Positions 12,005 through 22,872 of a stretch of DNA of 57,579 nucleotides are shown piece by piece (positions within the stretch are counted from its first letter, which is position 1; each line of letters begins with the position of its first letter). A program made the position numbers and the translations under genes. Under the pieces are notes generated by a model that made no database searches, was not told where the DNA came from, and saw only the letters and a list, made by a program, of their open reading frames with translations. Source of the stretch: Caenispirillum salinarum AK4 (GTDB lineage: Bacteria; Pseudomonadota; Alphaproteobacteria; Rhodospirillales; Rhodospirillaceae); NCBI RefSeq assembly GCF_000315795.1, contig NZ_ANHY01000009.1:1-57579 (forward strand). The letters run 5' to 3'.

Positions 12005-12039
12005 AAAAGGGCGCCCGGCCTGAGCCGGACGCCCTTTTT
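12005..12039. terminator. Bidirectional terminator between sufE and the chemoreceptor gene
   Basis: AAAAGGGCG-c-CCGGC and GCCGG-a-CGCCCTTTTT form a stem with one mismatch and a 3-base loop. A and T runs on opposite sides fit termination of both converging transcripts. Confidence 0.8.
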
Positions 12040-12064
12040 CGTGCCTGGGCCGCGAGACCCGCCG

Positions 12065-13744
12065 TCAGGCGGCGCGCACGTCGTGCAGGAAGCGCTTGAC
12101 GATGCCGTTCAGGCTGTCGGCCTGTTCCGACATCTGGTGAGAGGCGTCCAGCACCTGCTGGGCGGCGCTGCCGGCCTCGTGGGCGGCTTCCGTCACGCCG
12201 GAGATGTTGCGCGACACCTCCTGCGAGCCGGCGGCGGCCTCCTGGACGTTGCGGCTGATCTCCGACGTCGCGGCGTTCTGCTCTTCCACCGCGCTGGCGA
12301 TGGCCGACGCCACCTCGTTCACTTCCTCCACCGTGCGCACGATGCCCTCGATGGCGGACACGGCCGACTTGGTCTCGCCCTGGACCTGGGAAATCTGCTG
12401 GCTGATCTCTTCGGTCGCGCGGCTGACCTGGCCGGCGAGGTTCTTCACCTCGTTGGCGACCACCGCGAAGCCCTTGCCGGCATCGCCCGCACGCGCGGCC
12501 TCGATGGTGGCGTTGAGCGCAAGCAGGTTGGTCTGGTCGGCGATGTCGTTGATCAGGCTGACGACCTCGCCGATGCGTTCGGCCGACTGGGCGAGGCCCG
12601 TGACGATCTCGTTGGTGCGGCGCGCCTCGTCGGCGGCCGACCGGCTGATGGCGCTGGAGTGGTTGACCTGACGGCCGATCTCGGAGATCGAGGCCGACAG
12701 TTCCTCGGCCGCCGTCGCAACCGTCTGCACGTTGGAGGACGCCTGGTCCGAGGCCGCGGAAACGGCAGTGGCCTGGCGCGTGGTCTCCTCGCCGATGGCC
12801 GACATGCTTTCGGCGGTGGCGTTCAGTTCCGTGGCGGCCGAGGCGACCACCTCCAGAAGCTGGTCGATGTCGTTGCCGAAGCTCTTGGTCAGTTCGTCGA
12901 CGCGGGCGGCGCGGCGCTCGCGGGCCTCGCGCTCCTTGGCCTGATCGGCCGACAGCTGGTCGGCCTTGATCATGCTGTCCTTGAAGACCAGCACGGCGCG
13001 GCTCATGTCGCCGATCTCGTCCTTGCGCTCGGTGCCGATCACCTCGACGCTCTTGTTGCCGCCGGTCAGGGCTTCCATGACGCCCGTCAGCCCGCGCACC
13101 GGCGTGGTGATGCTGCGCGAGACGTAGGTGGACAGGACCACCATGGCGACCAGCAACAGCGCGGCCACGATGCCGAAGGTGGCGGTCTCGCGCCAGAAGG
13201 CGGCGGACACGTCATCCAGGTAAATGCCGGTGGCGATCATCCAGTTCCACTGGGGCACGCCCTTGGCGTAGGACAGCTTTTCGATCGGCTGGTCGCTGCC
13301 CGCGCGCGGCCACATGTAGTTGACGTAACCCTGGCCGTTGCTCTTCACCACCTGGATCATGTCCTGGATGAAGGCCTTGCCGTTGGGGTCCGTCAGGTCG
13401 GAGACGTTGGTGCCCACCAGCGACTGCGTGGGATGCGACACCATGGTGCCGTCGGTGCGGGTGATGAAGAAATACTCGGAACCGCCGCGATAGCGCATGG
13501 CGCCGATGGCCTCGGCGGCGCGGGCCTTGGCCTCGTCCTCGGTCAGCTCGCCGGCCTCGGCCTTGGCCATGTACTCGGTGGCGACACCGTGGGCGGCCTC
13601 GATCAGGTCGCGCGTCTGCAGGCGGCGGTCGTCCATCAGCGTGCTGTTCAGGCTGGACAGGCCGACGCCCACCAGCACCACCAGGCCCGCCAGGGCCGTG
13701 GCAACGATGAGCAGCAGTTTCTTGCCGATCTTGATATTCTTCAT
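12065..13744 (-). CDS. Methyl-accepting chemotaxis protein with periplasmic cache domain
   Basis: Chemoreceptor, 559 residues. A first membrane helix (about 9-31) is followed by a periplasmic single-cache domain with [11 protein letters not shown] and the [14 protein letters not shown] end motif of sCache_2. Then come a second membrane helix (about 186-207), a HAMP domain and a long cytoplasmic coiled-coil signalling domain. The conserved hairpin tip is [19 protein letters not shown]. The ATG at 13744 has GGAG 8 bases upstream. An in-frame GTG at 13753 would be inside that site. The ligand is unknown; sCache_2 domains often bind small carboxylates. A CheW lies directly upstream. Confidence 0.95.
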   Translation of the reverse strand: MKNIKIGKKLLLIVATALAGLVVLVGVGLSSLNSTLMDDRRLQTRDLIEAAHGVATEYMAKAEAGELTEDEAKARAAEAIGAMRYRGGSEYFFITRTDGTMVSHPTQSLVGTNVSDLTDPNGKAFIQDMIQVVKSNGQGYVNYMWPRAGSDQPIEKLSYAKGVPQWNWMIATGIYLDDVSAAFWRETATFGIVAALLLVAMVVLSTYVSRSITTPVRGLTGVMEALTGGNKSVEVIGTERKDEIGDMSRAVLVFKDSMIKADQLSADQAKEREARERRAARVDELTKSFGNDIDQLLEVVASAATELNATAESMSAIGEETTRQATAVSAASDQASSNVQTVATAAEELSASISEIGRQVNHSSAISRSAADEARRTNEIVTGLAQSAERIGEVVSLINDIADQTNLLALNATIEAARAGDAGKGFAVVANEVKNLAGQVSRATEEISQQISQVQGETKSAVSAIEGIVRTVEEVNEVASAIASAVEEQNAATSEISRNVQEAAAGSQEVSRNISGVTEAAHEAGSAAQQVLDASHQMSEQADSLNGIVKRFLHDVRAA

Positions 13745-13928
13745 GTCACTCACTCCACGCCGGTTCGTGCCGCGCCCGGCTCCGGCGTCCGTTGTGGCGC
13801 GTCCTTCGGCCGCCGGTTTTTTGGCGGTGGACGGTGCCGTGGTTCCCGCAAATCGTTCTTAATTCGAATACAGCAATATGATAATCACCTAATTAGAAGT
13901 GCTACTGCTTACCTTGTGAATAGTAAAT

Positions 13929-13970
13929 CGCCCCGAAGCCGGCCAGGAACGTGCGGACGGCTCCGGGGCG
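13929..13970 (-). terminator. Probable terminator after cheW
   Basis: CGCCCCGAAGCCG and CGGCTCCGGGGCG form a 13-bp stem with one mismatch and a 16-base loop, followed on the minus strand by GATTTACTATT. The T-run is short, so confidence is moderate. Confidence 0.5.
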
Positions 13971-13983
13971 GAGGCAACCGGTG

Positions 13984-14493
13984 TTAATTGCCGAAGTCCA
14001 GGAAGGCGTCGATGTCCAGCACCACCATCAGCTCGCCCTCCAGCCGCACGACGCCCGAGGAAATGCCGCGCCAGCGCGGGTCCAGGGTCGACGGGTTGGG
14101 TTCGATGCGGCTGACCGGCAGGCTTTGCACGTTGCCCACGCTGTCCACCTGGAGGCTGTAAAGCTCCTGCCCCTGCTCCACGGTGACGCACATGATGTTG
14201 CCCTTGCTTTTCTTGGGCGGCAGGCCGAGGCGGGTGCGCACGTCGATGACGGTGACGATGCGGCCGCGCAGGTTGATGGAGCCCGCCACTTCCGGCGGCG
14301 CCAGCGGAATGCGCGCGACCTTTTCGGGGATCAGGATGTCCTGGACCCGCTCCACCGCCAGGCCGAACAACTGGTCGGCGACGTAGACCGTCACGAACAC
14401 CTGTTCGTCGGCCGACTGCATGGCGTTGGCCTGGTGCTGGGCGTCGGTGCTCGCCACGGCTCGGCTCTGGGTCGCCGGGGTCATCTCGGTCAT
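13984..14493 (-). CDS. CheW-like chemotaxis coupling protein
   Basis: Adapter that links chemoreceptors to the CheA kinase. The 169-residue product is one CheW domain after a short polar leader. Typical segments are FVTVYVADQLFGLAVERVQDIL, PEVAGSINLRGRIVTVIDVRTRLGL and GVVRLEGELMVVLDIDAFL. The ATG at 14493 is preceded by GAGG at good spacing. Upstream in-frame starts at 14505 (ATG) and 14514 (TTG) are less well placed. It lies 239 bases before the chemoreceptor gene on the same strand and likely serves it; a terminator-like hairpin lies between them. Confidence 0.93.
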   Translation of the reverse strand: MTEMTPATQSRAVASTDAQHQANAMQSADEQVFVTVYVADQLFGLAVERVQDILIPEKVARIPLAPPEVAGSINLRGRIVTVIDVRTRLGLPPKKSKGNIMCVTVEQGQELYSLQVDSVGNVQSLPVSRIEPNPSTLDPRWRGISSGVVRLEGELMVVLDIDAFLDFGN

Positions 14494-14698
14494 CTCGTGC
14501 CTCATCACTCGCAAGCGTCGGCGCGCGCGACCCGGACAGGGCCATGGCCTGTGCCGGCCGGTCCGGGTGGCGCGCCGGTGTCAGCCCCGCGAAAAGGGGG
14601 TATCCGGATGAGGGGAGTGTGCCCCTTTTTGCCCCGCGCTTCCAGACATTTTGCGCCGACGGGTCCGCCTTTCGGATGAGGCGTTGGCCGCCCGGTCG

Positions 14699-15625
14699 CT
14701 ACTGCCGGGCGGTACCGTCTGCGTCGCAGCCCGCGTCATAGAACAGGTAGCCAGAAACCGCCTCGCCCTGCGGGCCGGACACCCGCTCCAGGCGGCCGCA
14801 GTCTATCTCGGGCGGCGTCGCGCGACCGGGCAGGTAAACCGGTTCGCCCTGGTCGGGCAACGGCTCGGCGGTCTGCGGCAGGGCCTCGACGCTGTCGACC
14901 TTTCCGCCGCTGGTGGCGACGCAGTCCTGCAGGGTGTCGTCGGCCGTCTTCATCCGCACGCCCACCATGCCCCGGTTCATGGGCCAGGCCTTGAGCACCG
15001 ACTGCACGGCAGCGTCGGCCTCGTCGACGCAGGTCTGGATGGCGGGCAGCAGGTCGGGCAGCACGCGGCTCCAGTCGCCGACCGGCTTGCCGCCGAAGTC
15101 CGCGAAGGGCACGCCGTCGCCAGTAACGGCCGGCGCGGCGAGGGCGGCGCCGAGGGTGCAGCAGCCGTCGACCGTGCCGCCGCCGGGCAGGGCCACCACG
15201 GCGCGCGCGTCGTGCAGGTCGCCGCGCATGGTGTCGCGGCAGGCCTCCTCGCGCGCGACCACCACGAGGCCGCCGGTGGGCGCGTCGGTCACGCCGTCGC
15301 CGCTGGCGGCCTCGCCGCGCCAGACGTGCCAGGCGGGGTCCAGGTGGTCCAGGCTGTCGAGCGTGCCGGTGAAGGTGGTCTTTTCCACCTCTTCCCCGGC
15401 CGGTCGCTGAAGCTGCGCCGTTCCGGGACCCATGTCGATGCGCCAGAACGGTTCGTTGCCGCTGCATTGCAGGGCGGTGACGGGCGGCTTGCTGGCGGCG
15501 CCGTCGCCGGACTGCGGCGTTCCCGGTGCCTCCTGGGCCGGGGCGGGCGAGCCGGAGGCGGCCACAAGCGCGGCGGCAACGGCGGCGGGCAGGGCTGGGA
15601 AGCGGATGCGCGGCACGGTGGTCAT
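14699..15625 (-). CDS. Secreted or periplasmic protein of unknown function (COG3650-like)
   Basis: A 308-residue protein with an N-terminal signal peptide (about 1-31, ending in SPAPAQ). The segment ALQCSGNEPFWRIDMGPG is the hallmark of COG3650/META-like periplasmic proteins. It contains several cysteines (GCC, CVDEAD, DCVATSGG, DCGRLER, DAGCDADG) that could form disulfides. Function is unknown. An in-frame GTG at 15658 overlaps the upstream transglutaminase stop as GTGA. I prefer the ATG at 15625 because it opens directly onto the signal peptide. It ends the minus-strand transglutaminase/ATP-grasp gene string. Confidence 0.75.
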   Translation of the reverse strand: MTTVPRIRFPALPAAVAAALVAASGSPAPAQEAPGTPQSGDGAASKPPVTALQCSGNEPFWRIDMGPGTAQLQRPAGEEVEKTTFTGTLDSLDHLDPAWHVWRGEAASGDGVTDAPTGGLVVVAREEACRDTMRGDLHDARAVVALPGGGTVDGCCTLGAALAAPAVTGDGVPFADFGGKPVGDWSRVLPDLLPAIQTCVDEADAAVQSVLKAWPMNRGMVGVRMKTADDTLQDCVATSGGKVDSVEALPQTAEPLPDQGEPVYLPGRATPPEIDCGRLERVSGPQGEAVSGYLFYDAGCDADGTARQ

Positions 15626-15654
15626 GGCGTCTGTCGGCTCCTGCACGTGGGTCG

Positions 15655-16821
15655 TCACGGAGACAACGGGTCGGCCCCGCCCATGCGTTGCTGTTGCTGT
15701 TGTTCGGCCTGGAGCGTGGGCTCGGGTCGCTCCGCCCGGCGCTGGTGGGCGGGCGGCGCGGCGGCCTCGGCCGCGTCCGCCGGGACCGGTGCCACGGTGA
15801 CGCCGACGCTGACGGTGTGCGCCCCGCCGCCCATCATCACCCCCTTGAGCGGGCTGACGTCGCTGAAATCCCGCCCCCAGGCGACCGTGACATGCTCGCG
15901 CGTCGGCAGCTTGTCGTTGGTGGGGTCGACGTCGATCCAGCCGCCGTCGGGCAGGTAGACCGACACCCAGGCGTGGCTGGCGTCCGCGCCTTCCAGCACG
16001 CGGTCGATCTCGTCCAGCGAGCGGCTGAGCACGTAGCCCGAGACATAGCGTGCGGGCAGGCCCAGCGCTCGCAGGCAGGCGATCTGCAGATGGGCGAAGT
16101 CCTGGCAGACGCCGCGCCGCTCCGCCAGCACCTCGGCCAGCGGCGTGGCGACGGTGGTGGCGGCGGGATCATAGGAAAAGTCGGCATGGATGCGCGCCGT
16201 CAGGTCCAGCACCGCCTCCAGCAGCGGCCGGTCCGGCGGGAAGCTCTCGGCCGCCAGGTCCCGCACCTCCGCCGGCAGGGGCACGTTGGGGCTGGCGAAG
16301 GTGTACTGGCAGGCGTCCAGCAGGTCGCGGCGGCGGGTGTCGCGCACCATATCGCGCACGCTTTCCCAGGGCGGCGTGCCGTCGGGGTCGGGCAGACGCG
16401 GCGGCGCGACGGTCACCAGGCTGTCGGCGACGGCGCGCAGTTCATCGTGCGTTTCCTCCAGCGTGAAATAGCACGCCGCGTTGCCGAAGTAGTCGCGCCG
16501 CTCCGTCATGGTGCTGGGGCGGGGCGTGACCGACAGCCTGTGGCGGTGGACCTGCTGGGTCGCCAGGTTGCGCGGACGCAGGTGGGCCAGGTGGTGGCTG
16601 ATGGTCACCGGCTGCGAATAGTCGTAGCGCGTTTCGTGGGTGACGCGATAGGTCACCGCCGCGCGCGGATCGGCCGCCGCCGCCGCGGCGGCCCGGGCGG
16701 CATCCGAGGTCGCGGCATCGGAGGCCGCCGCATCCGACGGCGCGGCGCCGGGTGGTGCGCCGGTGGCCGTCGCGGAGGCGGCCGCCCTGGTCGGCGTCTT
16801 TTTTTCGTCGGCCCCGCTCAT
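15655..16821 (-). CDS. Transglutaminase-like cysteine protease-fold protein
   Basis: A 388-residue protein. Residues 1-55 are an Ala/Ser/Asp low-complexity leader. Residues 56-135 look like the bacterial transglutaminase N-terminal beta domain (VTHETRYDYSQPV...). The catalytic core follows, with Cys239 in ERRGVCQDFAH, His283 in DASHAWVSVYLP and Asp299 in WIDVDPTND, so the triad is intact. Such enzymes may cleave or crosslink peptide amide bonds, but the substrate is unknown. Its ATG overlaps the upstream ATP-grasp stop as ATGA, showing translational coupling. The C-terminus has a short glutamine run. Confidence 0.9.
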   Translation of the reverse strand: MSGADEKKTPTRAAASATATGAPPGAAPSDAAASDAATSDAARAAAAAAADPRAAVTYRVTHETRYDYSQPVTISHHLAHLRPRNLATQQVHRHRLSVTPRPSTMTERRDYFGNAACYFTLEETHDELRAVADSLVTVAPPRLPDPDGTPPWESVRDMVRDTRRRDLLDACQYTFASPNVPLPAEVRDLAAESFPPDRPLLEAVLDLTARIHADFSYDPAATTVATPLAEVLAERRGVCQDFAHLQIACLRALGLPARYVSGYVLSRSLDEIDRVLEGADASHAWVSVYLPDGGWIDVDPTNDKLPTREHVTVAWGRDFSDVSPLKGVMMGGGAHTVSVGVTVAPVPADAAEAAAPPAHQRRAERPEPTLQAEQQQQQRMGGADPLSP

Positions 16822-19427
16822 GCGCCGCGCTCCTTGGTCGCCAGCAGTTCCACGAAGGCCGACGGCGGTTCGGACACTTCGGCGGCATGGACGAAATACT
16901 GCCGCGTCAGCGTCTCGGAAAAGTCCCACAGGCCCGACCGCATGGTGCCGATCAGGTCGCCCAGCCGCACCTCGCCCGGCGCGGCGTCGTCCTCCAGGGT
17001 CAGGACCGACAGGTCCAGCGTGCGCACGCCGGTGAGCAGGCTCATGATGATGCGCTGTTCGGGCGTGAACATGCGGTCGGGGCGGTAGGCGGACAGGGCG
17101 TCGCAATGCTCCATCAGGCGCGCAAGCTGGAAACCGAGCGAGCGGGGATTGCTCTCGTCGCTCAGCAGCAGGTCGGCCACCGGCATCACCTGCGGCGCCG
17201 CCAGATAGCGTGCGCGGTAGGTCATGATGCTGTCGGACACGTCCAGCACCAGGTCCAGCGCCGGACCCAACTCGCCGTCCGGGGCCAGCAGCAGGGTGGA
17301 GGCCAGGTCCAGGGCGTGCAGGGCGCGTTCCAGGCGGCGGCCGATGTCCATGAAGCGCCAGCCGGGGCCGCGCGTCATGTTCTCGCTGGCCAGCCCCGAC
17401 AGCGCCGACAGCAGCATGATGGTTTCGTTGAGCGCCGCCAGAGCGTCGTCGGGGTCCACGTTCTCGCCGGGGCCGAGCGCCAGCAGGCGGTCGTCCAGAC
17501 GATTGATGCCGCGCCAGGTGTCCAGCGACAGGCGGTCGCGCACGATGGTGGCCGTGCGCTGCATGTTGTGGATGGTGCCGCGCAGCCCGATGAAGGCGGC
17601 GTCGTCCATGTTGCGGATCAGCAGCTCGCGGACCCGCTCGTCCTGGGCCTCGTGGTCGGCACGGGGGTCGTCGAGGCCGATGTGCCCCATCACCGCGAAC
17701 AGGCCCAGCACGGTTTCCAGTTCCGGGTCGCCGCCGCCGGCTGCGCCCTCGGCGGTGCGGCTGATGGCGGCGCGCAGCAGGCGGGTGGTGTCCTCGCACC
17801 GCTCCAGGTAGCGGCCGAGCCAGAAGGTGTTGTCGGCCACGCGCGAGGGCAGGTCGCGGCTGCCGCGCACCGTCTTGGCGGGCGCGGCGCGGCTGGACAG
17901 CAGGGACACGGCGGGCACGGGCTCGTCCGACAGCACCCATGTGTCCTTCGATCCGCCGCCTTCCTGCATGGACACCGACAGCGAGCCCGGCGCGGCGGTG
18001 CGGGTGAGGCCGCCGGGCAGCACCTCGGGCCCGTTGCGGGTCAGCACCACATGGGCGCGCACCGTGACGGCGCGGGTTTCCAGCCGGTCGCCGGTCCAGG
18101 CCGGCGCGGTCGACAGGGTGACGCTTTCCTGCGCCACCCAGCGGATGGGGTCGGCCTTGATGCGGTCGGCCAGTTTGGCGCGCTCGGCCTTCGACAGGCG
18201 CCCGGCGTTCACCACCGGCGCCTGCACGCTGAACGCCGGGCGGATGGCGAGGCGGTGGAGGTTTTCCAGCACATAGGCCAGCTCGCGCTCTTGGCCGCAC
18301 CACCAGGACGCCACGCCGGGCAGCTTCAACGGCTCCCCCAGCAGGTGCCTGCACAGGCCCGGCAGGAACGGCATGAAAGCCGGGCTTTCCACCAGGCCCG
18401 ATCCCAGGCCGTTGGCGACCGCGACCGTGCCGGCCTGCACCGCACCGACCAGACCGGGCACGCCAAGGGTGGAGTCTCCGCGCAGGTCCAGCGGATCGCA
18501 GAACCCGCCGTCGGTGCGGCGCAGGATGACGTCGACGGGCTTCAGGCCTTCCATGGTCTTGAGGTAGACGCGGTTCTCGCGCACCGTCAGGTCCTCGCCC
18601 TCCACCAGCGTCAGGCCCATGTAGCGCGCCAGGTAGGCGTGCTCGAAATAGGTTTCGTTGTAGGGGCCGGGGGTCAGCAGCACCACGCGCGGGTTGTCGG
18701 GATTGCGCGGCGCCATGCCGATGAGCGCGTCGCGCGCCTTGAGGAACCAGCCCGCCAGCCGGTGAACGTTGGTGCCGCGATAGAAGTCGGGCAGCACGCG
18801 GCTGACGATGATGCGGTTTTCCAGGGCGTAGCCGGCGCCGGAGGGGGCTTCCGTGCGGTCGCCCAGCACCCACCATCCGCCGTCGGGGCTGCGGGCCAGG
18901 TCGGCGGCGTAGAACTGCAGCGGCCGGACGGCACTCGCGCCCGATCCCACGCCGGCACCGTGCAGGGGGCGCAGGAAGCCGGGATTGCCGAACACCAGCG
19001 CCGGCGGCAGCTTGCCGTCGGTCAGCAGGCGCTGCGGGCCGTAGAGGTCGGCCAGGATGAGCGTCAGAAGCGTCGCGCGCTGCTTGAGCGCCGCCTCGAT
19101 GCCCGCCCATTCCTTGCCGTCCATGAGCAGCGGCAGCGGGTCGAGCTGCCAGGGGCGGTCCATGCCCTCGGGGTCGCCGTAGACGTTGTAGGTGACCCCG
19201 TTGTCGCGGATCAGCCGCTGGCCGCGGTCCCAGCGGGCCCGCATCTCGGGGCGCGACAGGTCCGACAGGTTTTCGGCGAAGTCCCGCCAGTGGGGGCGCA
19301 GGGCGCCGTCGGCGCCGGTCATCTCGTCGAAGCCGCCGCGGCTCGGCGCATAGGCCAGGTGGGAGAAGCCGGGCAGCATCCCCTGTCCGCCGCGCATCCG
19401 GCGCCCGGTGTTCTCCAGTAGGGGCAT
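16818..19427 (-). CDS. Fused circularly permuted ATP-grasp and alpha-E domain protein
   Basis: An 869-residue fusion of two families that I know mostly as separate neighbouring genes. Residues about 1-490 form a circularly permuted type 2 ATP-grasp ligase with NGVTYNVYGDPEG, ALENRIIVSR, TPGPYNETYFEHAYLAR, LRRTDGGFCDPLDLRGDS and VANGLGSGLVESPA. Residues about 526-869 form an alpha-E domain, opening with LPSRVADNTFWLGRYLERCE. ATP-grasp enzymes typically join a carboxylate to an amine. I chose the ATG at 19427 because GGAGGA lies about 10 bases upstream; an in-frame ATG at 19487 adds 20 residues without a good site. Genes on both sides carry transglutaminase domains. Confidence 0.9.
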   Translation of the reverse strand: MPLLENTGRRMRGGQGMLPGFSHLAYAPSRGGFDEMTGADGALRPHWRDFAENLSDLSRPEMRARWDRGQRLIRDNGVTYNVYGDPEGMDRPWQLDPLPLLMDGKEWAGIEAALKQRATLLTLILADLYGPQRLLTDGKLPPALVFGNPGFLRPLHGAGVGSGASAVRPLQFYAADLARSPDGGWWVLGDRTEAPSGAGYALENRIIVSRVLPDFYRGTNVHRLAGWFLKARDALIGMAPRNPDNPRVVLLTPGPYNETYFEHAYLARYMGLTLVEGEDLTVRENRVYLKTMEGLKPVDVILRRTDGGFCDPLDLRGDSTLGVPGLVGAVQAGTVAVANGLGSGLVESPAFMPFLPGLCRHLLGEPLKLPGVASWWCGQERELAYVLENLHRLAIRPAFSVQAPVVNAGRLSKAERAKLADRIKADPIRWVAQESVTLSTAPAWTGDRLETRAVTVRAHVVLTRNGPEVLPGGLTRTAAPGSLSVSMQEGGGSKDTWVLSDEPVPAVSLLSSRAAPAKTVRGSRDLPSRVADNTFWLGRYLERCEDTTRLLRAAISRTAEGAAGGGDPELETVLGLFAVMGHIGLDDPRADHEAQDERVRELLIRNMDDAAFIGLRGTIHNMQRTATIVRDRLSLDTWRGINRLDDRLLALGPGENVDPDDALAALNETIMLLSALSGLASENMTRGPGWRFMDIGRRLERALHALDLASTLLLAPDGELGPALDLVLDVSDSIMTYRARYLAAPQVMPVADLLLSDESNPRSLGFQLARLMEHCDALSAYRPDRMFTPEQRIIMSLLTGVRTLDLSVLTLEDDAAPGEVRLGDLIGTMRSGLWDFSETLTRQYFVHAAEVSEPPSAFVELLATKERGA

Positions 19428-19499
19428 GATCTGAGCGTCCTCCGCGCGGGCCCGGCCCCGATGATCCGGGACGATGACACCCATCATCCCGGCTGCGGG

Positions 19500-22400
19500 T
19501 TACCCCGCAGTTAAGCGCATATCCAGCGTGCAAGGGAAGTCGGGATTATGCTCCGCCGGCGGAACGGAGACCGGCCCCGCCGTATGCCCGATGGGAAAGA
19601 AGCGTGCCAGCCGCCGCGCCTCCGCCTCGTAGTGGTTGACGGGGGCGGTATCGTAGTTGCGTCCGCCCGGGTGCGCCACGTGATAGGTGCAGCCGCCCAG
19701 CGAGCGGCCGTTCCACGCATCCACCAGGTCGAAGGTGAGCGGTGCGTGGACGTCGATGGTCGGATGCATGCAGGCCGCCGGCCGCCATGCGCGGAACCGC
19801 ACGCCGGCCACGTATTCGCCCGGGGTTCCGGTGGGCTGAAGCGGCACGCGGCGGCCGTTGCAGGCGATGACGTGACGGTCGGGGCGCAGGTTGCGGACCT
19901 TGACCTGCACGCGCTCCACCGAACTGTCGACATAGCGCACCGTGCCGCCCACACCCGGTTCCTCGCCGAGCACCAGCCAGGGTTCGAGGGCGTTGCGGAT
20001 CTCGATCTCCACACCGTCGTGGACCACATGGCCGTGGCGCGGGAAGCGGAACTCCACGTGCGGCGCGAACCATTCGGGGTCGAAGTCGAAGCCCGCCCGC
20101 CCCAGGTCGGCAAGCACGTCGCGGAAGTCCTGCTCCACATAATGCGGCAGCATGAAGCGGTCGTGCAGGGCGGTGCCCCAGCGCACCAGCGGGCGCTCGT
20201 AGGGCGTGTCCCAGAACCAGGCGATAAGCGCGCGCAACAGCAGTTGCTGGGCCAGGCTCATGCGGGCGTGGGGCGGCATTTCGAAGGACCGGAACTCCAC
20301 CAGACCGAGACGCCCGGTCGCGCTGTCGGGCGAGAACAGCTTGTCGATGCAGATTTCGGATCGATGCGTGTTGCCGGTGGAGTCCGTCAGGATGTCCCGC
20401 AGCGCCCGGTCGACGATCCACGGCGCCGGATCGCTGCCGCGCTTGGGCAGTTGCGACAGGGCGATGCTCATCTCATAGACGCTGGCGTCGCGGGCCTCGT
20501 CGATGCGCGGCGCCTGGCTGGTCGGGCCGATGAACAGGCCCGAGAACAGGTACGACAGGCTGGGATGGGTCTGCCAATAGCGGATCAGGCTGCCCAGCAC
20601 GTCCGGCCGGCGCAGGAAGGGGCTGTCGGCCGGCGTGGCGCCGCCGACGACGATGTGGTTGCCGCCGCCGGTGCCGCTGGCGCGGCCGTCCACCAGGAAT
20701 TTCTCCGTTTCCAGCCGCGCCTGGCGGGCGTCCTCGTAGAGGCCTTCGGTGATGGCGACGGCCTCCGCCCAACTGGCGGCGGGATGGATGTTGACCTCGA
20801 TGACGCCGGGATCGGGCGTGACCGAGATGCCCACAAGCCGCGGGTCCTTGGGCGGCGGGTAGCCCTCGATGGTGACCTTCAGCCCCGTCTCGCGCGCCGC
20901 CGCCTCCACCTGCGACACAAGCTCCACGTAATCGTCGGCGCTTTCGGTCGGCGGCATGAAGACGTGCAGCCGCCCGTCGCGCGGCTCGATGGCCAGCGCG
21001 GTGCGCACCGGCCCGGCGCCGAGCCCCGCGCCGCTGCCGGCCCGCGTCAGGCGCTGCGGGACCTGCGGCGGCACCACCGGGGCAGCGGCGCCCTGGATGC
21101 GCGGCTGGTTCAACTGGCGCGGCTCCGGCAGGTCGCCGCGCGGGGTGAAGGGGTCCATCTCCACCACGTAGGGGAACCGGCTGGCCGGCACGTAGGGCAG
21201 GGCGTCGAGCGGCATGCGCAGGCCGAGCGGCCCGTCTCCGGGATGGAGCAGCATGGCGCCCTTGCGGAAGCGCCACACCTCCGTCTGCCAGCGCGGCGCC
21301 TCGGCCGCCGCTTGCGCGCGCTGGACGGGCAGGGCGTAGCCGACCGGCGCATCAAGCCCGCGCGCGAAGACGCGGGCGAGGCGGGCGCGTTCCTCGGCGT
21401 CTTTCAGCTTGCTGTCGAAGGGGTCAACGTTGTCGGGCAGGCGGGCCTCGCGCTCCAGGAAGTGGATGGGGTCCTCATACGCCTCCTGGATGGCGGCGGG
21501 GTCCAGGTTGAGGGTGTCGGCGACAGCCTCCATCAGGCGCCTGGCGTCCTCAACCGTATGGCCAGGGTGTTCGCCTTCCTGGGCGTATGTCTCCAGGTTC
21601 GGCCAGAGCGGTTTGCCGTCCTTGCGCCAGTACAGGTGGAAGGCCCAGCGCGGCAGGCTTTCGCCGGGATACCACTTGCCCTGGCCGTAGAGCAGCATCC
21701 CGCCCGGCGCGAAGCGGTCGCGCAGGCGGCGGATGAGGTCGCCGGCATAGAGCCGCTTGGTCGGGCCGACGGCGGCGGTGTTCCACTCCGGCGCGTCCAT
21801 GTCGGATGCGGCGATGAAAGTGGGCTCGCCGCCCATGGTCAGGCGCACGTCGCCGGCGGTCAGGCGCTCGTCCACCGCGCGGCCGAGGCTGAGAATTTCC
21901 TGCCATTGCTCGTCGGTGTAGGGCCTGGTGACGCGGGGCGTTTCGTGGATGCGGGTGACCGACATCTCGAACCCGAACTCCACCTCCGCCTCGTCGACGG
22001 CGCCGGAGATGGGCGCGGCAGAGGGCGGGTCGGGCGTGGCGGCCAGCGGAATGTGCCCTTCGCCCGCCAGCAGGCCGGAGGTGGGGTCGAGGCCGATCCA
22101 CCCCGCGCCGGGCAGGTAGACCTCCGCCCAGGCGTGCAGATCGGTGAAGTCATGGTCGGTGCCGGCGGGGCCGTCAAGCGGCTTTTCGTCCGCGACAAGC
22201 TGGATCAGATAGCCCGAGACGAACCGCGCGGCGAAGCCAAGATGGCGCAAGATCTGCACCAGCAGCCATCCCGAGTCGCGGCACGAGCCCGAGCCCAGCA
22301 ACAGGGTTTCCTCGCAGGTCTGCACGCCGGGCTCCATGCGCACCAGGTACTTGATGCGGTGCTGGAGCTTCTGGTTCAGGTCCACCAGGAAATTGGTGGT

Positions 22401-22820
22401 CTGTGCCGCCTCGCGCGGGACGGCGGCCAGCAGGTCGCGCAAGAGCGGCCCCGGCTCCTCGCAGCGGCGGAAGGGGGCGAGTTCCTCGGCCAGCACGGGG
22501 TCGTAGTCGAACGGCCAGTGCTCTGCCTGGGGTTCCAGGAAGAAGTCGAAGGGGTTCACCGTCTCCATCTGGGCGACCACGTCGACGTCGATGGTGAAGG
22601 CGCGGACCTTCTCGGGGAGCACCACGCGGGCGAGCCAGTTGGACTGCGGGTCCTGCTGCCAGTTGAGGAAGTGCGTGCCCTCGCCGATCTTCAGCGCGTA
22701 GGACAGGATTTTCGCGCGGCTGTGCGGCGCCGGCCGCAAGCGGATGATCTGCGGCGACAGGGTGACGGGGCGGTCGTAGTGGTACGAGGTGCGGTGGCGC
22801 AGCGCGACGCGAATGCTCAT
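19500..22820 (-). CDS. Transglutaminase plus DUF2126 putative amidoligase
   Basis: An 1106-residue two-part protein. Residues 1-270 are a transglutaminase-like module with an intact triad: Cys180 in [10 protein letters not shown], His229 in [13 protein letters not shown] and Asp245 in WIGLDPTSG. The rest, from about [16 protein letters not shown] (about 345 onward), matches the DUF2126 region, described as a putative amidoligase distantly related to glutamine-synthetase-like enzymes. Supporting segments are [30 protein letters not shown] and [17 protein letters not shown]. The substrate is unknown. It starts the minus-strand gene string, with the ATP-grasp gene about 70 bases downstream. Confidence 0.9.
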   Translation of the reverse strand: MSIRVALRHRTSYHYDRPVTLSPQIIRLRPAPHSRAKILSYALKIGEGTHFLNWQQDPQSNWLARVVLPEKVRAFTIDVDVVAQMETVNPFDFFLEPQAEHWPFDYDPVLAEELAPFRRCEEPGPLLRDLLAAVPREAAQTTNFLVDLNQKLQHRIKYLVRMEPGVQTCEETLLLGSGSCRDSGWLLVQILRHLGFAARFVSGYLIQLVADEKPLDGPAGTDHDFTDLHAWAEVYLPGAGWIGLDPTSGLLAGEGHIPLAATPDPPSAAPISGAVDEAEVEFGFEMSVTRIHETPRVTRPYTDEQWQEILSLGRAVDERLTAGDVRLTMGGEPTFIAASDMDAPEWNTAAVGPTKRLYAGDLIRRLRDRFAPGGMLLYGQGKWYPGESLPRWAFHLYWRKDGKPLWPNLETYAQEGEHPGHTVEDARRLMEAVADTLNLDPAAIQEAYEDPIHFLEREARLPDNVDPFDSKLKDAEERARLARVFARGLDAPVGYALPVQRAQAAAEAPRWQTEVWRFRKGAMLLHPGDGPLGLRMPLDALPYVPASRFPYVVEMDPFTPRGDLPEPRQLNQPRIQGAAAPVVPPQVPQRLTRAGSGAGLGAGPVRTALAIEPRDGRLHVFMPPTESADDYVELVSQVEAAARETGLKVTIEGYPPPKDPRLVGISVTPDPGVIEVNIHPAASWAEAVAITEGLYEDARQARLETEKFLVDGRASGTGGGNHIVVGGATPADSPFLRRPDVLGSLIRYWQTHPSLSYLFSGLFIGPTSQAPRIDEARDASVYEMSIALSQLPKRGSDPAPWIVDRALRDILTDSTGNTHRSEICIDKLFSPDSATGRLGLVEFRSFEMPPHARMSLAQQLLLRALIAWFWDTPYERPLVRWGTALHDRFMLPHYVEQDFRDVLADLGRAGFDFDPEWFAPHVEFRFPRHGHVVHDGVEIEIRNALEPWLVLGEEPGVGGTVRYVDSSVERVQVKVRNLRPDRHVIACNGRRVPLQPTGTPGEYVAGVRFRAWRPAACMHPTIDVHAPLTFDLVDAWNGRSLGGCTYHVAHPGGRNYDTAPVNHYEAEARRLARFFPIGHTAGPVSVPPAEHNPDFPCTLDMRLTAG

Positions 22821-22872
22821 GACCCTGGCGACTCCCCGGTCTGCCCATGGAAAGGTCAAGCCTGCCCGATGC

